From an uncultured Eubacteriales bacterium (lineage in GTDB: Bacteria; Bacillota; Clostridia; Christensenellales; UMGS416): a stretch of DNA of 64,000 nt. The DNA lies in contig UQLW01000008.1 of NCBI GenBank assembly GCA_900542005.1, positions 1-64,000 on the forward strand. The letters are read 5' to 3'. Below, piece by piece: positions 23,772 through 33,174 of the stretch. A program made the position numbers and the translations under genes. Every line of letters begins with the position of its first letter. Position 1 is the stretch's first letter. Under the pieces are notes generated by a model. The model was not told where the DNA came from, did no database searches, and was given only the letters and a program-made list of their open reading frames with translations.

Positions 23772-25448
23772 ATGGATCAAAAACAAGCGTATGCGGTGGG
23801 GATCGACTTTGGGACCCAGTCGGGCCGCGCCGTGCTGGTGGAGCTGGGGACCGCCCGGGAAATGGCGGCCAGCGTATGGGAATATCCCCACGGCGTGATG
23901 GACCGGACGCTGCCGGACGGGCAGCGGCTGGGGGCAGACTGGGCGCTGCAGCACCCGGCGGACTATCTGCAGGTGCTGGAAAAGACGGTGCCCGAGGTAA
24001 TCCGCCAGGGCGGTGTATCGCCGGAGCAGGTCATCGGGCTGGGGATCGACTTTACGGCCTGCACCATGCTTCCGGCCAAGGCTGACGGGCGCGCGCTGTG
24101 CCTGATGGAGGAATACGCGCACCGCCCCCACGCCTGGGTCAAGCTGTGGAAGCACCATGCGGCCCAGGGCCAGGCCAACCGCCTCAACGAAGTGGCCCGG
24201 GAGCGGGGGGAGGGCTTCCTTAAGCGATATGGCGGCAAGATTTCCTCGGAATGGATGACGCCCAAGGTCATGCAGATCCTGGAGGAGGATCCGGAGATCT
24301 ATGATGCGGCCGATACCTTTGTGGAGGCGGCCGACTGGGTAGTCTGGCAGCTCACGGGCCGCCTGACCCGTAACGCCAGCATGGCCGGCTATAAAAACCT
24401 GTGGAGCAAGCGGGAGGGATACCCCAGCGCGGGCTTCTTCCGGGCGCTGGATCCCCGGCTGGAAGGCTATGTGGAGCAAAAGCTGGCCGGGCCGGTATTG
24501 CCGCAGGGCGCCAGGGCGGGCGGGCTCTGCCCGGGTATGGCGCAGCGCATGGGGCTGATGCCGGGTACGGCCGTGGCCGTGGCGAACATTGACGCCCATG
24601 TGACGGTGCCCGCCGTGGGCATCACCGGCACCGGCGATATGCTGATGATTATGGGCACCTCGACCTGCCACATCCTCTGCGGGCAGGAGGAGATCCTGGT
24701 GCCGGGTATCTGCGGGGTGGTGGAGGACGCGGTGCTGCCGGGGCTGCTGGGATACGAGGCTGGGCAGAGCTGCGTGGGAGACCATTTCGAGTGGTTTGTC
24801 AAGAACGCGCTGCCGGAGGCCTATGCCATGCAGGCCCGGGAGGAAGGGATTTCCGTCCATACCCTGCTGGAGCGCAAGGCGGCCCAGCTGGCCGTGGGCG
24901 AAAACGGCCTGGTGGCCCTGGACTGGTGGAACGGGAACCGCTCGGTGCTGGTGGACGTGGACCTGACGGGTATGATGCTGGGCATGACCCTGCAGACGAG
25001 GCCCGAAGAGGTATACCGCGCGCTGATTGAGGCCACAGCCTATGGTACGCGCAGGATTATCGAGGCCTTTGACGAGGCCGGCGTGCCCATTGAGCGGCTG
25101 TATGCCGCGGGCGGAATCGCCCAGAAAAACGCGCTGCTGATGCAGATTTACGCCGATGTGACGGGGAGGGAAATCCGCATCGGCCAATCCACCCAGGCCC
25201 CGGCTGTGGGCAGCGCCATGTTTGGCGCGGTAGCGGCCGGGGAGGCGGCCGGCGGATACGGCTCGATCGCCGAGGCCGCCCGGGCAATGGGACGGACCCG
25301 GGATACGGTATACCGCCCGGACGCCGGGCGTCAGGCTGCATACGATATGCTGTACGCTGAATACAAGCAGCTTCACGATTACTTTGGGCAGGGCGGGAAC
25401 GATGTGATGAAGCGGCTTAAGCGGCTGCGGGAATCGGTTCTATCGTGA
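23772..25448 (+). CDS. araB: Ribulokinase (FGGY family)
   Basis: The product is 558 residues, the size of AraB. N-terminal ATP-binding motif GIDFGTQSGRAVLVE, substrate segment GIDFTACTMLP with EEYAHRPHAWVKLWKHH, and C-terminal GGIAQKNALLMQIYADVTG are all typical of L-ribulokinase. The reaction is ATP plus L-ribulose to L-ribulose 5-phosphate in arabinose catabolism. No araA, araD or arabinose transporter is near, so the pathway is split or the kinase serves another ketopentose. The start has GGAAGAAGG ahead. The next gene begins only 33 bases downstream although it belongs to an export system. Confidence 0.9.
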   Translation: MDQKQAYAVGIDFGTQSGRAVLVELGTAREMAASVWEYPHGVMDRTLPDGQRLGADWALQHPADYLQVLEKTVPEVIRQGGVSPEQVIGLGIDFTACTMLPAKADGRALCLMEEYAHRPHAWVKLWKHHAAQGQANRLNEVARERGEGFLKRYGGKISSEWMTPKVMQILEEDPEIYDAADTFVEAADWVVWQLTGRLTRNASMAGYKNLWSKREGYPSAGFFRALDPRLEGYVEQKLAGPVLPQGARAGGLCPGMAQRMGLMPGTAVAVANIDAHVTVPAVGITGTGDMLMIMGTSTCHILCGQEEILVPGICGVVEDAVLPGLLGYEAGQSCVGDHFEWFVKNALPEAYAMQAREEGISVHTLLERKAAQLAVGENGLVALDWWNGNRSVLVDVDLTGMMLGMTLQTRPEEVYRALIEATAYGTRRIIEAFDEAGVPIERLYAAGGIAQKNALLMQIYADVTGREIRIGQSTQAPAVGSAMFGAVAAGEAAGGYGSIAEAARAMGRTRDTVYRPDAGRQAAYDMLYAEYKQLHDYFGQGGNDVMKRLKRLRESVLS

Positions 25449-25481
25449 TAAAAGAAGCATAAAAAAGAGGAGGATGTAAAG

Positions 25482-26498
25482 ATGACAAAGGGATTCGCAA
25501 AGCGGGCGCTGACCTGGGGACTGGCTGGCGCTCTGACATGTGCCATGGCGGGCTGCAGCTACCTGCTGCCGACAGAGGAAGAAACGCTGGCGCCTCCGCT
25601 GGTGGAAACCAAGGAGGTCGAATATGTGACGGTCCCCGTGACCCGCGGCAATGTGGTGGAGCAGAAAAAGGGCAACGGCGTATTCCGTTCCTCCAAAACG
25701 AGCGAGGTATTCTTTGAAGCCACCGACGGCCGGCTGGCCAAGATCCTTACCGCCTACGGCGCCGACGTGGAGGAGGGGGACGTGCTGCTGGAGCTGACGG
25801 CGGACGACCTGCAGTATCAGTATGAGACCGCCAAGATCCGCTACGAGATCCAGGAAGCCACGCTGAAGCGTACCTCCGGCAGCTATAACCGCAAAATGCA
25901 GCAGTACCAGGTGGACCTGGCGAAGCTGGAGCTGGACCATCTGGAGAAAAAGCTGGCGAACACCCAGCTGAAGGCGCCCATCAGCGGCAAAATTACCTAT
26001 CTAGCCGAGATGAAGGTGGGCGATACCCTGGAGCCCTATAAGAGCTATGTCTCCATTTCCGATCCCAGCGAGGTGCTGCTGGTGGTGACCGGCGAAAGCT
26101 CCTACGATTTCATAAACGGCCGGGACGTGACGGTGAAGATCAAGGATCAGGAGTTCAAGGGCAAGGTGGTGCAGAGCCCCTATGACGAGCCGGAAACCCT
26201 GGAGGAGAACACCGACGACCCCTATGCGGTCTTTGAGGTGTACGATCTGCCGGAGGAGCTGAAGACGCTGGGCCGCGAGGCGCAGGTCACGATGGTGGCC
26301 AACAGCCGGGAGGACGTGCTGACCATCCCCACCAACGTGCTTCGCGAATACAACGGCCGTAACTATGTGCAGGTGCTGCAGGACGGCGTGAAGGTGGAGA
26401 AGGACGTGGTGGTCGGCCTGAAGGGCACCATGGACAACAGCACCGTGTATGAGATCGTATCCGGCCTGGAAGAGGGAGAGCAGGTTATCGTAAAATAG
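25482..26498 (+). CDS. MacA-like periplasmic-adaptor (HlyD family) lipoprotein
   Basis: The product is 338 residues. It has a lipoprotein signal with lipobox MAGC at about residue 26, then a split lipoyl/biotinyl-like domain (KILTAYGADVEEGDVLLELT and LKAPISGKITYLAEMKVGD), a short helical hairpin, and beta-barrel and membrane-proximal domains. In Firmicutes such adaptors sit outside the membrane and work with an FtsX-like permease and ATPase. It is followed by exactly these genes at 26511-31107, spaced by 12 bases or overlapping, so one MacAB-like export operon is inferred. AGGAGG lies 8 bases ahead of the ATG. Confidence 0.88.
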   Translation: MTKGFAKRALTWGLAGALTCAMAGCSYLLPTEEETLAPPLVETKEVEYVTVPVTRGNVVEQKKGNGVFRSSKTSEVFFEATDGRLAKILTAYGADVEEGDVLLELTADDLQYQYETAKIRYEIQEATLKRTSGSYNRKMQQYQVDLAKLELDHLEKKLANTQLKAPISGKITYLAEMKVGDTLEPYKSYVSISDPSEVLLVVTGESSYDFINGRDVTVKIKDQEFKGKVVQSPYDEPETLEENTDDPYAVFEVYDLPEELKTLGREAQVTMVANSREDVLTIPTNVLREYNGRNYVQVLQDGVKVEKDVVVGLKGTMDNSTVYEIVSGLEEGEQVIVK

Positions 26499-26510
26499 GA
26501 GGGACAGCAA

Positions 26511-29477
26511 TTGCTATTTATTGTATTGCGTAAAATCCTCAACAATAAAGGCCTCATTGCTGCGCTCCTGGTGGGTTCGATCCTGGCGGTCGCCATGATC
26601 AGCGCCATCCCGATGTACACGAACGCCATCCTCCAGCGTATGCTGGTGAAGGATTTCGAGTCTTACCAGGAAAACAACAATGAATACCCCGGCCGATATG
26701 TGCTTGAGGCCAACATTATGAGCCACGCAGCGCCCAGCAAGCGTATGCAGAATTTTGAGTACTTCAACCAAGAGATCAACGCGCGGGTGCTCAGCGAGAT
26801 CGGGCTGCCGGCGAAGGAATCGGTGCTGTCGCTGGAGACGAAATATATCAACCTGACGCCCCGCACGCCCCGGGAAAAGGACCCGCCCACCCGTGAGCTC
26901 TCCATCGTCACCTTTGAGGATTTTGCCGACCATATTGAGCTGGTACAGGGCCGTATGCCCTCCGGCGAGCTGGTGGACGGCGTGATGGAGGTGCTGGTGC
27001 AGGAGGAGACGCTGCAGTCCTATGATATGTATGTGGACGAGGTCTATGAGGTGAGCGTCACTCTGCGCGCCGAGGCCCACGAACCCTTCTATGTCAAGCC
27101 GGTCGGCGTGTATACCGTGTCTGACAGCAACGATCTGTGGTGGTATCAGCCGGTCAGGCAGTTCAAATCGGCCATGCTGATGGACTGGGACCTCTACATG
27201 AAGGAGGTCGCAGGCACGCAGAACATGCTCTGCGAGGCGGTATGGTATTATGCGCTCGACTACACGCAGATGGATATCGACTATATTGAGAAGTATACCA
27301 GCGCGATCCAGGCGCAGAAGAAGTGGATGGGCTCCTTTGAGGGGACCTCGGCGACCTTCGGCGCGCTGAGCATCCTGGAGGGCTACGGCCCCAGGGAATC
27401 CACGCTGCGCATCACGCTGTGGGTGCTGCAGGTGCCCATCATGATTATGCTGGCCTTCTACATCTTCATGGTGTCCCAGATGGTGGTATCCAATGACGCC
27501 AATGAGATCGCGGTGCTGAAAAGCCGCGGCGCCAAGGGCGGGCAGATCTTCCGGCTGTATATCCTGCAGAGCTGCCTGCTGGCCGGCGCGGCCCTGGTGA
27601 TCGGCCCCTTTGTAGGCTATGGCATCTGCAGCCTCCTGGGATCGTCCAATGGGTTCCTGGAGTTTATCGGACGCAAGACGCTGCCGGTGCATATCGGCCT
27701 GCAGGTGATCCTATACGCGGTGGGCGCGGCGCTCTTTACCGTGGTGATGATGATGTTCCCGGCCATGTCGGCCGCCCGCGTCACCATCGTGGAGCATAAG
27801 CAGAAGAAAGCGCGCCAGTGGAATGCGCCGCTATGGCAGAAGATGTTCCTGGATGTGATTTGCCTGGGGCTGGCGATTTATGGGCTTTACAGCTACCAGC
27901 TCCGCCAGGCCACCATCAATGTGGGCGAGCAGGCTGCTGCCGCCTCCACCCAGGCTGCTACGGCGACGGCCGCCGCCGCTGCGGCCAGCATTACCGCCCC
28001 GGTGGACCCGCTGCTGTTTCTGATCTCCACCTTGTTCATCCTGGGCGCGGGGCTGCTGTTCCTGCGGCTGTATCCCTATATCATCCGGCTGGTGTTCTGG
28101 CTGGGCAGGCGGGTCTGGAGCCCGGTGCTGTACACCTCCTTTATCTCGGTCGGCCGCTCCGGCGGGCGGGAAACCTTCGTGATGCTGTTCTTGATCCTGA
28201 CGCTGTCTGTCGGCGTGTTCTCGGCCAACTCGGCCCGGACCATCAACCAGAATATTGAGGACAGGATCCATTACGCCATCGGGGCCGACATGGTGATGGA
28301 GCTGAAATGGCCCAGCAACTCGGTGGTAATCGAAAGCAACCCCAGCGTGGAGAGGGGCGAGGGCGCATCCTCCAGCAGCACGAGCTCCAACTCGGTGGTG
28401 ATCTATAAGGAGCCGCCCTTTGAGACCGTGGAGAATATCAAGGGGGTGGAGGCGGCTGCCAAGGTCTTTTTGCCCGAGCAGGTGCGGGTGCGTACCGACG
28501 AAAACCAATACCTTTCCGCCCGGCTTATGGCCATCGAGCCCGATCAGTTCGGCAAGGTGGTTTGGACGGGGGGCACCTACCTGAGCCATCATATCTATGC
28601 TTACCTGAACCTGATCAGCAACGCGCCCAACGCTGTGCTGGCTTCATCCTCGCTGCAGGAGGACGGGTATGCGGTAGGCGATCCCATCCGCTTCTCCTGG
28701 GGCAGCCAAAGCGAGGTGGAGGGCGTCATATACGCCTTCGTCGACTACTGGCCGGCGATCAACCCCACCGAGACGGGTTCGGATCGCTTCGTCATCGCCA
28801 ATTTGGACTATGTGCAGGCCATTACCGCCATTGAACCCTATCAGTACTGGATCAAGCGGGACGATACCACGAGCACAGCGGAGCTTTATCAGGACATCGC
28901 CGATAAGGAGATCCCGCTGCTCAACACCCGGGAGATGACCGACAGCTTCAAGCGGCTGAAGAACAACTCCATGCTGAAGATCGATTCCGGCTCCTGCCTG
29001 GTGGATGCCAGCCAACAGCTTGTCATCCAGAAAAACGACGCGCTGCTGCAGGGCACCAACGGCGCGCTGACGTTGGGCTTCCTTGTCACCATGGCGATCG
29101 CCATGATCGGCTTTAACATTTACTGGGTGCTGTCGATCCGGGGACGCGAGCTGCAGTTCGGTATCCTGCGGGCAATCGGTATGACACAGAAAAAGGTGAT
29201 CGGGATCCTGGTGTGCGAGCAGATTATGATTTCCTTGGTGGCGGTGCTGGTTGGCGTGCTGATCGGTTCGCTGACAAGCCAGCTGTATGTGCCGCTTCTG
29301 TCCATCGTCTATTCGGCCTCCGAGCAGGTGCCGCCCTTTACCGTGGTGGCGACCCGGTCCGACTACCTGAAGATTTACGGCGTGATCGCCTTTATGCTGG
29401 CTACGGGCTTTGCCATCCTGGGCACCATCGTATCCCGCATCAAGATCGCTCAGGCCATCAAGCTTGGGGAGGATTGA
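26511..29477 (+). CDS. Large FtsX/MacB-like ABC transporter permease
   Basis: The product is 988 residues. It has an N-terminal membrane helix (about 15-35), a large extracellular region, a first FtsX-type membrane block (about 300-430), a second one around 445-600, another external region, and the last FtsX block near 845-980 with the cytoplasmic segment ELQFGILRAIGMTQKKV. An Ala/Thr-rich linker of about 30 residues (coding 27930-28000) joins two membrane parts. The start is TTG with GGAGGG 7 bases upstream; no ATG is suitable. Mechanotransmission-type export or envelope remodelling driven by the following two ATPases is likely; the substrate is unknown. Confidence 0.87.
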   Translation: MLFIVLRKILNNKGLIAALLVGSILAVAMISAIPMYTNAILQRMLVKDFESYQENNNEYPGRYVLEANIMSHAAPSKRMQNFEYFNQEINARVLSEIGLPAKESVLSLETKYINLTPRTPREKDPPTRELSIVTFEDFADHIELVQGRMPSGELVDGVMEVLVQEETLQSYDMYVDEVYEVSVTLRAEAHEPFYVKPVGVYTVSDSNDLWWYQPVRQFKSAMLMDWDLYMKEVAGTQNMLCEAVWYYALDYTQMDIDYIEKYTSAIQAQKKWMGSFEGTSATFGALSILEGYGPRESTLRITLWVLQVPIMIMLAFYIFMVSQMVVSNDANEIAVLKSRGAKGGQIFRLYILQSCLLAGAALVIGPFVGYGICSLLGSSNGFLEFIGRKTLPVHIGLQVILYAVGAALFTVVMMMFPAMSAARVTIVEHKQKKARQWNAPLWQKMFLDVICLGLAIYGLYSYQLRQATINVGEQAAAASTQAATATAAAAAASITAPVDPLLFLISTLFILGAGLLFLRLYPYIIRLVFWLGRRVWSPVLYTSFISVGRSGGRETFVMLFLILTLSVGVFSANSARTINQNIEDRIHYAIGADMVMELKWPSNSVVIESNPSVERGEGASSSSTSSNSVVIYKEPPFETVENIKGVEAAAKVFLPEQVRVRTDENQYLSARLMAIEPDQFGKVVWTGGTYLSHHIYAYLNLISNAPNAVLASSSLQEDGYAVGDPIRFSWGSQSEVEGVIYAFVDYWPAINPTETGSDRFVIANLDYVQAITAIEPYQYWIKRDDTTSTAELYQDIADKEIPLLNTREMTDSFKRLKNNSMLKIDSGSCLVDASQQLVIQKNDALLQGTNGALTLGFLVTMAIAMIGFNIYWVLSIRGRELQFGILRAIGMTQKKVIGILVCEQIMISLVAVLVGVLIGSLTSQLYVPLLSIVYSASEQVPPFTVVATRSDYLKIYGVIAFMLATGFAILGTIVSRIKIAQAIKLGED

Positions 29478-29479
29478 TC

Positions 29480-30202
29480 ATGGAACCGATTATATGGACG
29501 GAAAACATCAACCGCATCTTTAAGACCGGGGATACCCAGGTGCACGCCCTGAAGGACGTAAGCATCCAGGTGAACCCCGGGGAGCTCCTGGTGCTGAGGG
29601 GGCGGTCCGGATCGGGCAAAACGACGCTGATGAATATTCTCAGCGCCCTGGATACGCCGACCTCGGGCAAGGTCTATGTGGAGGGCAAGGAAATCACCGC
29701 CCTGCCGGAGGCTGCCCGGGATGAGCTGCGCCGGACGGATATGAGCTTCGTGTTCCAGTCGGTGGCGCTGATGAGCCAGATGAATGCCTATGAAAACGTG
29801 GAGTTCGGGCTGCGCATTGCCGGATATCCGGCCAAAGACCGGCAAAAGCGCGCGGAGGAGGCCCTGACGCTGGTAGGGCTGAAGCAGCGCATGCGCCACC
29901 GGCCGGCGGAGATGTCCGGCGGCGAGCAGCAGCGGGTAGCCATCGCCCGGGCCATCGCCCATCACCCCAAGGTGCTGTTTGCCGATGAACCGACCGCTGA
30001 GCTCGATACGGCTATGGGCCTGCAGGTGATGCGCCTCTTCCGCGAGCTGGTGGCCAAGGAGGGCGTAACCATGATTATGACCACCCATGACCCCAACATG
30101 ATGGAGCTGGCCGATCATGTGTACAGCATCCAGGACGGTGCGATTATCGAGGAGACCTACAACGCTGAGGCGGCCGCCGCCTTTAAGGAGGTGCAGCCAT
30201 GA
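29480..30202 (+). CDS. ABC transporter ATPase, MacB/LolD type (first of two)
   Basis: The product is 240 residues. Walker A is GRSGSGKTT, signature MSGGEQQRVAIARA, Walker B VLFADEPTAELD with the catalytic Glu, and the switch His in TTHDPNM. It belongs to the lipoprotein/antimicrobial-peptide export subfamily. It starts two bases after the permease stop and overlaps the next ATPase by 4 bases (ATGA). Energising the FtsX-like permease is the inferred role. Confidence 0.93.
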   Translation: MEPIIWTENINRIFKTGDTQVHALKDVSIQVNPGELLVLRGRSGSGKTTLMNILSALDTPTSGKVYVEGKEITALPEAARDELRRTDMSFVFQSVALMSQMNAYENVEFGLRIAGYPAKDRQKRAEEALTLVGLKQRMRHRPAEMSGGEQQRVAIARAIAHHPKVLFADEPTAELDTAMGLQVMRLFRELVAKEGVTMIMTTHDPNMMELADHVYSIQDGAIIEETYNAEAAAAFKEVQP

Positions 30203-31107
30203 TTCAGTGCGAAAACCTGGTGAAGATCTATAAAACCCGGGAGACGGAGGTCGTGGCCCTGCAGGGGCTGGACCTGACGGTGGACGACGGGGAGCTTATG
30301 GCCATTATCGGCAACTCCGGCAGCGGCAAATCCACCCTGCTCAATATGATCGGCGGGCTGGACCGCCCTTCCGCCGGTACGCTTCTGGTGGACGGCAAGG
30401 ACCTGCTGAAATTCAAGGAAAAGGACTACATCGCCTATAAGCGCGATACCGTCGGCTTCGTGTGGCAGAACAACGCCCGCAACCTGATCCCCTATATGAC
30501 GGCGCTGGAGAACGTGCAGGTGCCCATGGTGCTGACCAGCCGGAAGGACAGGATCGAGCGGGCGCGGCAGCTGCTGGAGACCGTGGGGCTGGCCAACCGG
30601 GCGGGCAGCAAGCTCAGTCAGCTCTCTGGCGGCGAGCAGCAGCGGGTGGCCATTGCCATCGCCCTGGCCAACAACCCCAAGCTCCTGCTGGCCGATGAAC
30701 CGACCGGCGCGGTGGACAGCGCTACGGCCAACATGATCCTGGACATCTTCCGGGAGGTATGCCGCACGACAGGGCTGACCATCATGATTGTAACCCACGA
30801 CATCTCCCTGTCCCGGCGGGTGGACCGCGTGGTCGCCATCCGGGATGGCCGGACGTCCTCGGAGTTTATCCGCAGAAAGTCCTATGCCCAGCAGATCAAC
30901 GAGGTGGGCGAGCTGGAGCAGATGAACCAGGAGCCGGAGGAGCTGGAGGCCCAGGAGGAGCTGGCGGTGGTGGATAATGCCGGCCGCCTGCAGATCCCCA
31001 GGGAATACCTGGGCGCCATCGGCGTATCGGGCAAATCCAGGGTGCGCGTAGAGCTGGAGGACGATAAGGTTGTGATCATTAATCCTGACTATCGCAGCGG
31101 AACATGA
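30199..31107 (+). CDS. ABC transporter ATPase with C-terminal AbrB-like domain (second of two)
   Basis: The product is 302 residues. Residues 1-220 are a MacB/LolD-type ATPase: Walker A GNSGSGKST, signature LSGGEQQRVAIAIA, Walker B LLADEPTGAVD and VTHDISL. A Glu-rich linker (about 235-252) follows. Residues 255-302 (30961-31107) read VVDNAGRLQIPREYLGAIGV and then a short strand-rich end, closely resembling the SpoVT/AbrB swapped-hairpin fold (VD-x-x-GR-x-x-IP pattern). The tail could dimerise the ATPases or bind nucleic acid; I infer the fold only by pattern. It is the last gene of the operon, followed by a terminator. Confidence 0.88.
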   Translation: MIQCENLVKIYKTRETEVVALQGLDLTVDDGELMAIIGNSGSGKSTLLNMIGGLDRPSAGTLLVDGKDLLKFKEKDYIAYKRDTVGFVWQNNARNLIPYMTALENVQVPMVLTSRKDRIERARQLLETVGLANRAGSKLSQLSGGEQQRVAIAIALANNPKLLLADEPTGAVDSATANMILDIFREVCRTTGLTIMIVTHDISLSRRVDRVVAIRDGRTSSEFIRRKSYAQQINEVGELEQMNQEPEELEAQEELAVVDNAGRLQIPREYLGAIGVSGKSRVRVELEDDKVVIINPDYRSGT

Positions 31108-31123
31108 GCCCATAAAGCCAAGC

Positions 31124-31149
31124 AAAGGAGGCCGCACGGCCTCCTTTTT
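31124..31149 (+). terminator. Terminator of the MacAB-like operon
   Basis: The 11-bp stem AAAGGAGGCCG/CGGCCTCCTTT has a 2-nt CA loop and a T-rich tail, 17 bases after the stop codon. Confidence 0.88.
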
Positions 31150-31266
31150 CTTGTCCCGGAAGCTTAGCAGGACGATTCACTAAGCAGGGCAGGGGACGCG
31201 CAAAGGCGGGACAGCCCTTTCCCTGGATCCCTCTGCCTTTTGCCGGCAGGGAAATACTTTTTTCGG

Positions 31267-31296
31267 TTGCATCCCCAGGCCGCCGGGTGCTATACT
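31267..31296 (+). promoter_or_regulatory. Promoter of the ABC-2 export operon
   Basis: TTGCAT, an 18-base gap and TATACT lie 95 bases ahead of the start at 31391. A second possible pair, TTGACT (31305) and CATAAA (31329), follows. The rest of the 283-base gap holds only the preceding terminator. Confidence 0.6.
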
Positions 31297-31390
31297 AAAG
31301 GTCCTTGACTTATGAAACGGAGGGTGATCATAAAGGGAAAAGGCGGCGCCTATGGGCAAATTCGCCGCTTTGGATAAGGAGGCAGCGTAC

Positions 31391-32371
31391 ATGGCCTATA
31401 TTCATGTGGATCAACTCGACAAGACCTACCAGATCAGCCGGCGCGGCAAGGGCGCGCTGGGCGCAATCAAAGGACTGCTCCACCCCAGCTATACGCGGGT
31501 GGAGGCGCTTTCCCAGGTATCCTTCGACATTGAGGCCGGGGAGGTGGTGGGCTATATCGGGCCCAACGGCGCAGGAAAGTCGACGACCGTGAAGATCCTT
31601 TCCGGCATCCTGGTGCCGGATGGGGGGACAGCCCTGGTGGACGGACGCATTCCCTGGAGGCAGCGGCGGGCCCATGTATCCCATATCGGCGTGGTTTTCG
31701 GCCAGCGCACTCAGCTGTGGTGGGATGTGCCCGTCATCGACTCCTATGAGCTGCTGCGGGACATCTACGGCGTGCCGCAGGCGGATTTCCGCCGCCGCCT
31801 GGAGGAGATGACCGAGGCGCTGGACCTTGCGGCCGTACTGCATACGCCGCTCAGGCAGCTTTCGCTGGGGCAGCGGATGCGCTGCGAGCTGGCCGCCAGC
31901 CTGCTGCATTCGCCTCAGCTGCTCTTTCTCGACGAGCCGACCATCGGCCTGGACGCGGTAAGCAAGCTGGCCGTGCGGGATTTCCTGGCCAGGGAGCGGC
32001 AGCGCCACGGGACCACCATCATGCTCACCACCCATGATATGGAGGACATTACCAGCCTCTGCAGCCGTGTCATGGTGCTGGGGCATGGCAAAAAGCTCTA
32101 CGATGGAGCGCTGGACCCGCTGCTGGCCCGCTACAATACCCTGCGGACGCTGACGGTGGAATATGAAGGGGAAGCCCGCCTTGAAATACCGGAGGCGGAG
32201 AGCTGCCGCAAAGAGGGGCTTACCTACCGGGTGGCCTTTCAGCCGGAGCGGGTGGAGACGGCCCGTGTGCTGGAGCTGGCCCAGCGGGCCGGGCATGTGC
32301 ACGACCTTTCCGTGCAGGGGATGCCCCTGGATGAGATGGTAGCGGCCCTGTATAAGGAGATGGCGCTATGA
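31391..32371 (+). CDS. ABC-2 type transporter ATPase (NatA-like)
   Basis: The product is 326 residues. Walker A is GPNGAGKST, Walker B LLFLDEPTIGLD, and TTHDMEDI holds the switch His. The signature motif is LSLGQRMRCELA, the variant seen in the DUF4162/ABC-2 group whose permeases belong to the ABC-2 family transporter proteins encoded next. A C-terminal regulatory domain of about 80 residues follows the ATPase. The start at 31391 has AAGGAGG 8 bases ahead. The gene overlaps the next by 4 bases. Confidence 0.92.
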   Translation: MAYIHVDQLDKTYQISRRGKGALGAIKGLLHPSYTRVEALSQVSFDIEAGEVVGYIGPNGAGKSTTVKILSGILVPDGGTALVDGRIPWRQRRAHVSHIGVVFGQRTQLWWDVPVIDSYELLRDIYGVPQADFRRRLEEMTEALDLAAVLHTPLRQLSLGQRMRCELAASLLHSPQLLFLDEPTIGLDAVSKLAVRDFLARERQRHGTTIMLTTHDMEDITSLCSRVMVLGHGKKLYDGALDPLLARYNTLRTLTVEYEGEARLEIPEAESCRKEGLTYRVAFQPERVETARVLELAQRAGHVHDLSVQGMPLDEMVAALYKEMAL

Positions 32372-33171
32372 AGCGGCTCAAGCCCTATCTGTCCACCCTG
32401 CGCCTGCGGGCCATGCTGGAGCTGCAATACCGGGGCGCGGCCGTGGGCGGCATGCTGACGCAGCTATTCTTTGGCTTTATTCTTGTCTTTTTATACCATG
32501 CCCTGTATGCCAGCGGCGGGCAGCAGAGCTCCAGTCTTTCCCAGATTGTCAGCTATGTATGGCTGCAGCAAGCCTTTTTCCGGGTCATCATCGGCAGCGA
32601 CGGCGCGCTGAACAGCGAGGTGATGAGCGGCGACGTGGTTTATTCGCTGTGCCGGCCTGTGGATCTGTATGGCTATTGGTACATGCGCGCGGTAGCCTAC
32701 CGGGCGGTAGGTTCCCTGATGCGGGCGGCGCTGATGCTGCCGGTGGCGCTTCTGCTGCCCCAGCCGCTGGGGCTGGCGCTGCCGGGCTCCGCGGCGGGCC
32801 TTGCAGCCTTTATCCTTTCGCTGGCAATGGGCGTCCTGGTGATGGCAGCGCTGGAGAATATCATGTCCGCCTGCACGCTGATTACCCTGGATCACCGGGG
32901 CGCGGCCAACGTGCTGGGTATGTTCAACGCCTTTGCCGCCGGGAACCTGCTGCCGCTGACCCTTTTCCCGGATAGCTGGCAGCGGTTTATCCTGTCGACG
33001 CCCTTCGCCCAGACACTGGACGTCCCCATCCGCTACTATACCGGGCAGCTGCCCTTTGGAAGCCTGGGCGGGACGCTGGCGCTTCAGCTTTTCTGGCTGG
33101 CAGCGCTGGCCCTGGCAGGCTGGCTGCTATGGCGGCGCGCCCTGAACCGCATGGTGATCCAGGGAGGTTGA
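32368..33171 (+). CDS. ABC-2 family permease, subunit 1
   Basis: The product is 267 residues with six predicted membrane helices. It is of the two-permease ABC-2 group, with no large external domain. It starts inside the stop of the ATPase gene (ATGA) and is followed 3 bases later by a second permease. The two would form a heterodimeric membrane channel for export of an unknown lipid, polymer or drug. Confidence 0.83.
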   Translation: MKRLKPYLSTLRLRAMLELQYRGAAVGGMLTQLFFGFILVFLYHALYASGGQQSSSLSQIVSYVWLQQAFFRVIIGSDGALNSEVMSGDVVYSLCRPVDLYGYWYMRAVAYRAVGSLMRAALMLPVALLLPQPLGLALPGSAAGLAAFILSLAMGVLVMAALENIMSACTLITLDHRGAANVLGMFNAFAAGNLLPLTLFPDSWQRFILSTPFAQTLDVPIRYYTGQLPFGSLGGTLALQLFWLAALALAGWLLWRRALNRMVIQGG

Positions 33172-33174
33172 GCG

